DNA of 37,268 nucleotides from Deltaproteobacteria bacterium. Its GTDB lineage: Bacteria; Desulfobacterota; Desulfobacteria; Desulfobacterales; Desulfobacteraceae. Location of the stretch: contig JAADHV010000117.1 of NCBI GenBank assembly GCA_013151635.1, positions 1 through 37,268 of the forward strand. Reading direction: 5' to 3'. Each line of letters opens with the position of its first letter. The stretch's first letter is position 1. Positions 25,843 to 33,907 of the stretch are shown in pieces. The notes beneath the pieces are model-generated. The model was given only the letters and a program-made list of their open reading frames with translations. It was not told where the DNA came from and did no database searches. Position numbers and translations under genes: made by a program.

Positions 25843-28800
25843 ATGGGAAAAAATAATAATATTTACGGCTCGGTCATGGTTGTCGGTTCCGGTATCTCCG
25901 GGATGCAGGCTGCCCTTGATCTGGCGGATTCAGGTTATTTTGTTCATCTGGTTGAAAAAAAATCCTCTATTGGCGGGGTAATGGCGCAGCTGGATAAAAC
26001 TTTTCCAACCAATGACTGTGCCATGTGAGTTATCTCACCCAAACTGGTCGAGGTCGGCCGGCATTTGAACATACAGCTTCACACCCTTTCCACAGTGCAG
26101 GAAATTAAAGGAGAGGCGGGTGATTTTACCATATCAATTAAAAAAGCTCCCAGGTATGTGGATATGGATAAATGTATTGCCTGTGGAGAATGTTCCAAAA
26201 AATGTCCAGGGAAAACCCCGGATGAATTCAATGAAGGGCTTGATAAAAGAAAAGCCATTTACGTAGCCTATCCCCAGGCAGTGCCGCTAAAATATGTCAT
26301 TGATCCGTCAAGGTGTTTAAAACTGGCCAAGGGAAAATGCGGAACCTGTGCCAGGGTCTGCCCCACCGGTGCCATCAATTATGAGGACAAAGAAGAGATT
26401 ATCACACTGAATGCGGGAGCTGTCATCATGGCAGCCGGGTTCAGGCCTTTTGACCCTTCAGCACTGGATAATCTCCAGTATTCAAAATTTTCCAATGTGG
26501 TCACAAGTATCGAGTTTGAAAGAATCCTGTCTGCCGGCGGGCCCACAAGCGGGCACATTGAATGCTTTCCGGACAAGTCCGAACCTGAAAAAATTGCCTG
26601 GCTTCAGTGTGTCGGGTCAAGGGACCAGAATAAATGTAATAACAAGTATTGTTCTTCTGTCTGCTGCATGTATGCCGTTAAAGAAGCCATGATGGCAAAG
26701 GATCATATTTCAGGCGAGTTTGAGGCATCTGTTTTTTTAATGGATATGAGGACCTGTGGAAAAGATTTTGAAAAATATTACGAACGTGCGAAAGATCAGG
26801 GGGTCTGCTTTGTCCGGTCCAGGATACACACCATTACCGAGGATAAAGATCACAAGCTTATCTGCACCTATGTGACGGAAGATGGGAAAAATGTAAAAGA
26901 AATTTTTGACATGGTGGTCCTGTCCGTGGGAATGGAAACACCGGCGGACCTTGCAAAGGTTGTCAGGGATATGGGTATTGAACTGAATGCCAATAATTTT
27001 GTGAAGACCTCCAGTTTTTCACCGGTGGAAACATCCAGGAAAGGGTTTTATGTGTGCGGGGCGCTTCAGGAACCTAAAGATATCCCCATGGCGGTAATGG
27101 AGGCCAGCGCCGCTGCCTGTGATGCCGGAACCAGCCTTTCCCTGTCAAGGGGGAGCCTTACAAAAATCCGGGAATATCCAGAAGAGAAAGATGTCTCAGG
27201 TGAAGATCCCAGGATTGGTGTGTTTGTCTGCAACTGCGGGACAAACATCGGGGGGATCGTGGATGTCCCTTCTGTTGCAGCCTATGCAAAAACCCTTGAC
27301 CATGTAGCCTATGTGGAAGAGAACATGTTTACCTGCTCCCAGGATACCCAGGACAAGGTGAAAAAGGTGATCCGGGAAAACAACCTGAACAGGATTGTTA
27401 TTGCCGCCTGTACCCCAAGGACCCATGAAGCGCTTTTCCAGGAGACCTTAAGGGATTCAGGGCTTAATAAATACCTTATTGAAATGGCCAATATAAGAAA
27501 CCAGTGTTCCTGGGTCCATTCAAAAGAACCCGGGCTTGCCACGGCAAAATCCAAAGACCTTGTACGCATTGCCGTTACAAAGGCAGCGCTGATGATGCCT
27601 TTGTCCCAGCCCACTGCAGGCATTATGCAAAAAGGGCTTGTCATTGGCGGCGGGGTAACGGGCCTTACGGCAGCCCTTGGTCTTGCCAGCCAGGGATTTT
27701 TTACCACCCTGGTTGAAAAAAATGATGTACTGGGCGGCAATGCACTCAGTTTAAATCATACCTGGAATGGCGAACCAGTAGCAGAAAATTTAAGCGCTCT
27801 TGTTCGGGAAGTTAAAGACCATCCCATGATTGAGGTGTTGACCAACACCATTGTAACATCAACTTCCGGATTTATCGGCAATTTCAAGACCATGGTTGCC
27901 ACCGGTAAAAAAGATAAGGTGATTGACCACGGTGCTGTTATTATCGCCACTGGCGCAAGGGAAAGAAAACCCGCCGAATACCTTTACGGGGAAGATGAAA
28001 GGGTGTTGACACTTCTTGAGCTTGATCTGAAAATTGCCGGGGACTCCGGCTTTGTCAAGACCATGGATTCAGCGGTATTTATCCAGTGTGTGGGATCACG
28101 AGAGCCCAAAAGGCCTTATTGTTCAAAGGTGTGCTGTACCCATTCCATAAAGTCGGCCTTGAAATTTAAAGAACTGAACCCTGGTATGGAAGTATGCGTG
28201 ATTTACAGGGATATCAGAACCTATGGCCAGAGAGAAGAACTCTACAGGGCGGCAAGGGACAAAGGCGTTATTTTTATCCGGTATAATTATGAAAGCAAGC
28301 CTGTTGTTCAAAAACAGGATGGAATTTTATCTGTAACAGTAAAGGACCATGTACTGGGGAAGGATCTTGAAATCCGTACGGATTTGATTGGCCTTGCCTC
28401 TGCCATTGCACCCGGAGATAATGCAGCCCTGGCCCGGATGTTCAAGCTTTCCTTGAATGATGATCATTTTTTCATGGAAGCCCATGCCAAGCTCCGCCCG
28501 GTTGATTTTGCCACAGACGGTATTTTCCTTGCAGGGATGGCCCATTACCCCAAACCCGTTGAAGAAAGCATCTCCCAGGCAAAAGCTGCGGTGTCACGGG
28601 CAACGGTTGTATTGTCCAAAGAGACAGTCACGGTTGACGGCGTGGTATCCAAGGTCAACGAGGCACTTTGCCGGGGTTGCGGTGCCTGCGAGGAGACGTG
28701 CGCATTCGGGGCCATTGTGGTTAATGAGTTAACGAACGGGTTAAAGGCCGCCAATGTCCAGCAGGCCCTCTGCAAAGGGTGCGGGGCCTGTTCTGTGGCC

Positions 28801-28878
28801 TGTCCCACCGGGGCTGCCAGTGTTTTCCATTATGATAACGAGGTGTTGTCCATGGTTGAGACAGCACTGGATCAATAG
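25843..28878 (+). CDS. hdrA: Fused double-module HdrA with selenocysteine (Sec62)
   Basis: Flavin and Fe-S subunit of a heterodisulfide-reductase-like complex, expected to be the bifurcating site. Reading TGA 26026-26028 as Sec gives one 1011-residue frame; the sequence around it, [19 protein letters not shown], matches HdrA proteins that have Cys there. Layout: FAD fold ([15 protein letters not shown]) with Sec62, Fe-S motifs [12 protein letters not shown] and CGTCARVCP; from about residue 455 a second module ([22 protein letters not shown] fold [15 protein letters not shown]) and a C-terminal 2x[4Fe-4S] ferredoxin ([23 protein letters not shown]). GGAG lies 8 bases before ATG. It ends with TAG, in frame with the next gene mvhD. 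The two modules equal the split hdrA genes at 29349-30893 and 30910-32583. Confidence 0.92.
26044..26061 (+). promoter_or_regulatory. Putative bacterial SECIS for HdrA Sec62
   Basis: Stem ctggtc/ggccgg (six pairs, three of them G-U) with loop gaggtc that starts with G. The loop begins 21 bases after the UGA, inside the 16-37 base window known for bacterial SECIS elements. This is the weakest of the six such hairpins in the window. Confidence 0.5.
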
Positions 28879-28890
28879 AAAGGATTGAAA

Positions 28891-29310
28891 ATGTCAAAGG
28901 ACTTTAATCCACGGATTTTAACTTTTGCCTGCAACTGGTGTTCCTACGCAGCAGCGGACCTTGCCGGTGTCAGCCGGTTCCAGTATCCGCCTAACATGAG
29001 AATCATAAGGGTCATGTGTTCCGGCGGGATCAACCCCAATTATATCCTGAAAGCCTTTGAAAAGGGGGCTGACGGGGTCTTAATATCTGGTTGACACATC
29101 GGTGACTGCCATTACCTGGATGGTAATGTAAAAGCTGAAAAAATGTTTAAAACAACTCGTGAATTTTTAAAGCGGTTAGGGATCGATACTGGGAGAATCA
29201 GGATAGAATGGATCTCTTCTGCAGAAGGAACAAAATTTGCGAAGGTTGCAAATGAATTTACTCAAACGATAAAAGCCCTGGGCCCTGCCAATATTAAAAA
29301 AGTGGCCTGA
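28891..29310 (+). CDS. mvhD: MvhD/VhuD-type electron-transfer protein with selenocysteine (Sec68)
   Basis: A small [2Fe-2S] protein that passes electrons between a hydrogenase or formate dehydrogenase and HdrA. Reading TGA 29092-29094 as Sec gives 139 residues: [40 protein letters not shown]. The Sec position is a Cys in most MvhD proteins, and selenocysteine MvhD homologues (VhuD) are known in methanogens. The frame ends at TGA 29308-29310, which has no following hairpin. AAAGGA (28879-28884) six bases before ATG 28891 supports separate initiation. No stop separates it from the preceding hdrA frame except that gene's TAG. Confidence 0.93.
29110..29128 (+). promoter_or_regulatory. Bacterial SECIS for MvhD Sec68
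   Basis: A perfect 7-bp stem cattacc/ggtaatg with loop tggat; the loop starts 22 bases after the UGA and has G as its second base. The second mvhD carries a hairpin of the same geometry at the matching codon, with compensating base changes in the stem. Confidence 0.8.
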
Positions 29311-29348
29311 TGGTTTTGAAAATAAAAAGCTTCAACAGGAGGTAGATC

Positions 29349-30893
29349 GTGACAAAGGATATACTTGTCCTTGGCGGGGGAATCGCCGGAATCCAGTCTT
29401 CACTGGACCTGGCGGAGATGGGGTTTAAAGTCCATCTTGTGGAAAGCCTTCCTTCCATTGGCGGAAAAATGGCTCAGCTTGACAAAACCTTTCCCACCAA
29501 TGACTGTGCCATCTGAATACTTTCGCCCAAGATGCTGGATGTCGGTCGACATCCCAATATAACACTTCTGGCGTATAGCGAGCTTGAAAAGGTGGAAGGA
29601 GAGGCTGGAAATTTTACAGCCACGGTAAGAAGAAAAGCAAGGTACGTGGAAGAAGACAAATGCACGGGCTGCGGTGCCTGTGCAAAGGTCTGCCCCACAC
29701 CGGTTGAGGATCTTTATAATGAAGGGCATGCCAAAAGAAGGGCCATTTATTCCTGGTTTGCCCAGGGGATTCCTTCTACCCATGCCATAGACCCGGATCA
29801 TTGCCGGGTTTTAAGTGGAAAAAAATGCGGGATATGCCAGAAAAAATGTGAAGCAGGCGCCATTAATTTTGCGCAGAAGGAAAGAGTTTCAGAACTGTAT
29901 GTGGGGGCTGTTATCGTGGCAACAGGATATGATGTGTTTGATCCTGTAAAAATGCCCGAATACCGGTATGGCCAAATTGACAATGTTGTTACCGCCATGG
30001 AATTTGAGCGGTTTTTGTCTGCTTCCGGACCCACGGCCGGCCATGTATACAGGCCGTCGGACCGTAAGGTGGAGGCAAGGATTGAAGAACTTGAAAAAAA
30101 GGTTAAAAAATCGCAGAAAGTTCTGGACCGGTTTGAAAGAAATCATGAAATAACAACCCATGAATTTTATGGTGCTTACAAAGCCGGTAATTTAAATCCA
30201 GGGGAAGATCTTGAAAAAGACCAGGACAAATGGGCAAAAAAATATGAAGCTCACCTTGAAAATGCACGCCCCCTTAAAACGCTCAGGGAAAAGGCCAAAG
30301 GGTTTACCAGTGCTAAAAAGCTTGCTTTTATCCAGTGTGCGGGATCAAGGGATTTAAGGTTTTACCCTTTTTGTTCAGGCTTTTGCTGCATGCATTCCAT
30401 CAAGGAAGCCATTATTGCCCATGAACATGACAATGATACCTGTTCGGTTATTTTCGGGATGGATATCCGGGCGGTCGGCAAAGGGTTTGAAGAATATAAA
30501 ATCCGGGGGGAAAACAATTCCAATGTCTCTTATAAGCGGTCCCGTGTGGCGGAAATTACAAAGGATGCTGATGAAAATCCTGTCCTGATTTATGAAGATA
30601 CCAAAGAACAAAAGGTGAAAAGACAGACTTTTGACCTGGTGGTGCTGGCCACGGCCTGCGCGCCGGCAAAGGGGAACCGGAAAATTGCAGACATCTTGAA
30701 AATTGATGTGGACCAGTATGGATTTTTCAAAACTGATTCTGCCAACCCCCTTGATACATCAAGAAGCGGCGTTTTTGTCTGCGGGTGTGCTCAAAATCCC
30801 ATGGATATTCCTGAATCCGTTGCCCAGGCAAGCAGTGCTGCGGCAAGAGCTGCACAGACGGTGATAAATAAAAATGATAAAAAGGCATCATAA
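29349..30893 (+). CDS. hdrA: HdrA N-terminal-type module with selenocysteine (Sec56)
   Basis: A stand-alone copy of the first HdrA module. The start is GTG 29349 with AGGAGGT six bases upstream. Reading TGA 29514-29516 as Sec yields 514 residues with FAD fold [48 protein letters not shown], Fe-S motifs [12 protein letters not shown] and [11 protein letters not shown], and FIQCAGSRD. Compared with the fused HdrA it holds a charged, probably helical insertion of about 65-70 residues (about 30060-30310: [19 protein letters not shown]...). It is related to QmoA and HdrA flavoproteins. The following hdrA supplies the second module, so the two genes together equal one fused HdrA. Confidence 0.9.
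29537..29554 (+). promoter_or_regulatory. Bacterial SECIS for HdrA Sec56
   Basis: A perfect 7-bp stem ggatgtc/gacatcc with tetraloop ggtc; the loop begins 27 bases after the UGA and starts with G, fitting the known bacterial SECIS rules. Confidence 0.75.
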
Positions 30894-30909
30894 AGAAGGG
30901 GTATTAAAA

Positions 30910-32583
30910 ATGAATGTGAAAAATGAAATACTTTATGAAAGCCCGAGAATAGGGGTCTTTGTCTGTGATTGCGGTTCCAATATTGCAGGTCACCTGGACT
31001 GCCCTGATGTGGCTGAATATGCCAGGACCCTTCCTGATGTAGTATATGCAAAGGAAAATCTTTATACCTGCTCTGAAGCCGGGATCGGTGAGATCAAAAA
31101 GGCCATTAAAGAACAGGACCTGAACCGGGTGGTTGTGGCTTCGTGTTCCCCCAGGACCCATCAGCCGCTTTTTTCAAGTTCCTGTGCCGAAGCAGGTCTT
31201 AACCCTTATCTTTTTGAGATGGTAAATATCAGGGACCAGTGTTCCTGGGTCCATATGGGAGAAAGGCAGAATGCTACACACAAGGCCAAAAAACTGGTTC
31301 GCATGGGGGTTGCCAAAAGCGCCGGCCTTGCTCCTTTAGATGAGATTGAATCTTCTCTTGTAAGGAAAGTTCTGGTGATCGGGGGCGGGATTGCAGGTCT
31401 TTCGGCTGCCCAGGCCCTTGCTGATATGAAACTTGATGTTATTCTGGTTGAAAAGACTTCCGGTTTTGGCGGTCTTTTGCAGCAGGTCCACCGGCTGGAT
31501 TCAGGGAAGAGTGCTAAAGAAACCATGTTAACGATTATAGATGATGTCTGTTCCCGGCCAAATATCGTCTGCCATACCCAGGCGAAACTCAAGGAAACCG
31601 GCGGGTATATCGGAAATTATAATGTCAAAATTGAAACAAAAGAAGGGCTTTTTGAGGAAAAGGCCGGCTGCATTGTCGTGGCCACCGGTGCCGTGCCTCT
31701 TGTTCCCCAAGGCTTATACGGATATAATGGTAAAAATGTTATTTCTTTAATGGAACTTGAAAAAAAGCTTAAAAAACAAGAATTCTCTGCAAAATGTGTG
31801 GTGTTTATCCAGTGTGCCGGGGCAAGGACAAAAGAAAAAGAATATTGTTCAAGAATCTGCTGCATGATCGGCGTGAAAAATGCCATGCTTATTAAGAAAA
31901 AGCACCCCCTGACAGATGTAAGAATTCTCTACCGGGACATGCAGATGTATGGCACTTATAAGGAACAGATGCTCTGGAATGCAAGGGGCATGGGCATCCG
32001 CTTTGATGTGTACAACCCTGGTAACCCGCCTGAAGTAAAGGAGGGAAAACTTGAATTTTTCCAGGCTGTTACAGGAAAGACCGTAAGCCTTGATACAGAC
32101 CTGGTTGTTTTGTCCACCCCCCTTGTGCCGGGAAATGATTCAGGAAGCCTTGCCAATATGCTGCGGGTGCCGACAGACCAGAACGGGTTTTTCTTAGAAG
32201 CCCATGCAAAGCTTCGTCCCCTTGATTTTGCGGCAGATGGTATTTTTGTCTGCGGTTCAGGACGTTATCCTGCCACATCAACAGAGGCAAGAACCCAGGG
32301 GATAGGTGCGGCATCAAGGGTGGCAGCGATTTTGTTCAAGGAAAAACTGGTTAAAAGCGCCATTGTGGCAGATATTAATCCTGATTCCTGCGTGGGCTGT
32401 ATGGCGTGTCTGTCCATGTGTCCCTGCGAAGCCATTACTTATAACAGGGAAAAACAAACCTGTGAAGTCAATGAGATCCTATGCAAAGGGTGCGGGAATT
32501 GTGCGGCCACCTGTCCGTCCCACAGCGCGCAGTTGAGGGGGTTTAAGCCTGAGCAGCTTCTGGCCCAGATCAGGGCGGTTTAA
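30910..32583 (+). CDS. hdrA: HdrA C-terminal-type module with ferredoxin domain
   Basis: A 557-residue protein equal in layout to residues 455-1011 of the fused HdrA: RIGVFVCDCGSNIAG, CSPRTHQPLF, IRDQCSWVH, FAD fold VLVIGGGIAGLSAAQALAD with VEKTSGFGG, FIQCAGARTKEKEYCSRICCM, and two C-terminal [4Fe-4S] motifs (CVGCMACLSMCPCEA, CKGCGNCAATCP). No reassigned UGA is present. ATG 30910 is chosen because AAGGGG lies 8 bases upstream; the ATG at 30874 lies within the end of the preceding gene. It would receive electrons from the MvhD encoded next and exchange them with ferredoxin. Confidence 0.9.
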   Translation: MNVKNEILYESPRIGVFVCDCGSNIAGHLDCPDVAEYARTLPDVVYAKENLYTCSEAGIGEIKKAIKEQDLNRVVVASCSPRTHQPLFSSSCAEAGLNPYLFEMVNIRDQCSWVHMGERQNATHKAKKLVRMGVAKSAGLAPLDEIESSLVRKVLVIGGGIAGLSAAQALADMKLDVILVEKTSGFGGLLQQVHRLDSGKSAKETMLTIIDDVCSRPNIVCHTQAKLKETGGYIGNYNVKIETKEGLFEEKAGCIVVATGAVPLVPQGLYGYNGKNVISLMELEKKLKKQEFSAKCVVFIQCAGARTKEKEYCSRICCMIGVKNAMLIKKKHPLTDVRILYRDMQMYGTYKEQMLWNARGMGIRFDVYNPGNPPEVKEGKLEFFQAVTGKTVSLDTDLVVLSTPLVPGNDSGSLANMLRVPTDQNGFFLEAHAKLRPLDFAADGIFVCGSGRYPATSTEARTQGIGAASRVAAILFKEKLVKSAIVADINPDSCVGCMACLSMCPCEAITYNREKQTCEVNEILCKGCGNCAATCPSHSAQLRGFKPEQLLAQIRAV

Positions 32584-32645
32584 ATGATTGAAACTTAAGT
32601 CGTACAAAAAGAGTGGATATTTTAAATATTATAAGGAATAAATAA

Positions 32646-33065
32646 ATGAGCGACAATAATTTTGAACCTCAAATCATATGTTTTCTGTGTACCTGGTGAG
32701 CATATGCCGCTGCTGACCTGGCTGGGGTCAGTCGTATGCAGTACCCGGCAAATATTCGTATTATCCGGGTCATGTGTTCCGGGAGTGTGTCTCCCCACCA
32801 TGTGTTACGCTCTTTTCAACAAGGGATTGACGGCGTTTTTGTCGGGGGCTGACACCTGGGTGAATGCAATTACCTGTATGGTAATTATTCCACTGAAAAA
32901 AGGGTGAAGGTCCTGTCCCAGATGCTGGATTTTTGCGGTATTGAAAAAGAACGGATGCGGGCAAGATGGGTGTCCTCGGCTGAGGCTCCTGAATTTGTTG
33001 AAGAAATTAACCAGTTTATTAATGTCTTGAAAAAACTGGGTCCGTCGCCATTAAGCATGAATTAA
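32646..33065 (+). CDS. mvhD: MvhD/VhuD-type protein with two selenocysteines (Sec18, Sec69)
   Basis: A second 139-residue MvhD. It is only recovered if both TGA 32697-32699 and TGA 32850-32852 are read as Sec: [52 protein letters not shown], then VSSAEAPEF. Sec18 aligns with Cys17 and Sec69 with Sec68 of the first MvhD. Both codons are followed by hairpins at SECIS spacing, and the protein similarity runs through both, so a pseudogene is unlikely. AAGGA lies 8 bases before ATG 32646 and the gene ends in TAA. It sits between hdrA and the formate dehydrogenase genes, as the electron bridge of the complex. Confidence 0.93.
32713..32731 (+). promoter_or_regulatory. Putative bacterial SECIS for MvhD Sec18
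   Basis: A perfect 6-bp stem ctgacc/ggtcag with loop tggctgg; the loop begins 19 bases after the UGA and has G as its second base. Confidence 0.6.
32868..32886 (+). promoter_or_regulatory. Bacterial SECIS for MvhD Sec69
   Basis: A perfect 7-bp stem aattacc/ggtaatt with loop tgtat; the loop begins 22 bases after the UGA. Same spacing and stem length as in the first mvhD, with the outermost pair changed on both strands (c-g to a-t). Confidence 0.8.
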
Positions 33066-33078
33066 CATAGGTGTTTTT

Positions 33079-33882
33079 ATGATTGATACGATAAAACAAA
33101 AAATAAGCGGGCTTTTGTCAGATGCTTCAGTAAAAGGCGTTGTGGCGCTGAAAACAGCAAACGGCCATGTGACACCCTGTGTGTTTCAAAAAGAGGATGA
33201 CCTGGATATGCTCAGTCTTGGGGACATGCAGGCGTCCGGAGATACAAGATATCCCCTTAATAAAGTTCTTATCACCATTGCAAGACAATACCCGGATGAT
33301 GTTTTCGGAGTTCTTGTCAGGGGATGTGATGAAAGAGGCCTTTATACCCTTTACCGGCTCAACCAGCTTGACCCGGATAAAGTTGTACCCATAGGCTTTT
33401 GCTGCCCGGAAGAGCTTGCAAAAGCGTGTGAATGCAAAAAACCGTACCCGGATGATCCTGTGGCTGGTGAAAAAACAAAAGAGATTTTTCAAAACAGGAT
33501 GGAAGAGATAGAAGGCATGGATATCTCAAAGCGGTTTTCTTTCTGGATGGACCAGTTTTCAAAATGCATAAAATGCTATGGCTGCCGGAATATCTGCTCC
33601 ATGTGCTTTTGCAGAGAATGCAGCCTTGAGTGTGAAGACCTTGTATCCAAAGGGAGCCTTCCTGTTGATATTCCGGTGTTCCATTTGACAAGGGCCATGC
33701 ATATGGCAGACCGGTGTATTGACTGCGGTCTTTGTGAAGAAGCCTGCCCGTCTGATATTCCTTTGAGGGTCTTATATAAGAAGACATCCAGAATTATGAA
33801 TGCTGAATTCGGGTTTACATCCGGGATTGAAAAACAGGAAAAATCACCCTTGAGCATGTTGGGCCCTGCGCCTGATAATTAA
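33079..33882 (+). CDS. FdhB/FrhB-like iron-sulfur electron-transfer subunit
   Basis: A 267-residue cytoplasmic Fe-S protein. The N-terminal 150 residues resemble the start of coenzyme F420 hydrogenase/dehydrogenase beta subunits (VVALKTANGHVTPCVF, LNKVLITIARQY, GVLVRGCDERGLYTL). Two [4Fe-4S] motifs follow: Cys163, 166, 169, 173 (CIKCYGCRNIC) and Cys213, 216, 219, 223 (CIDCGLCEEACP), with further cysteines between (176, 178, 181, 185). It is shorter than F420-binding FdhB, so F420 use is doubtful. AGGTG precedes ATG. Placed between MvhD and FdhA, it likely carries electrons from formate oxidation to MvhD/HdrA. Confidence 0.82.
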   Translation: MIDTIKQKISGLLSDASVKGVVALKTANGHVTPCVFQKEDDLDMLSLGDMQASGDTRYPLNKVLITIARQYPDDVFGVLVRGCDERGLYTLYRLNQLDPDKVVPIGFCCPEELAKACECKKPYPDDPVAGEKTKEIFQNRMEEIEGMDISKRFSFWMDQFSKCIKCYGCRNICSMCFCRECSLECEDLVSKGSLPVDIPVFHLTRAMHMADRCIDCGLCEEACPSDIPLRVLYKKTSRIMNAEFGFTSGIEKQEKSPLSMLGPAPDN

Positions 33883-33907
33883 GGGTTAACATAAAAGAGG
33901 AAAGAGA

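Noticed and set aside
29308-29310. The final TGA of the first mvhD as another Sec codon
   Set aside because: No suitable hairpin follows, another in-frame TGA comes two codons later, and protein length equals that of the second MvhD.
32662-32907. An 81-codon frame overlapping the second mvhD
   Set aside because: It is another frame of the mvhD gene; the protein similarity lies in the frame from 32646 with two Sec.
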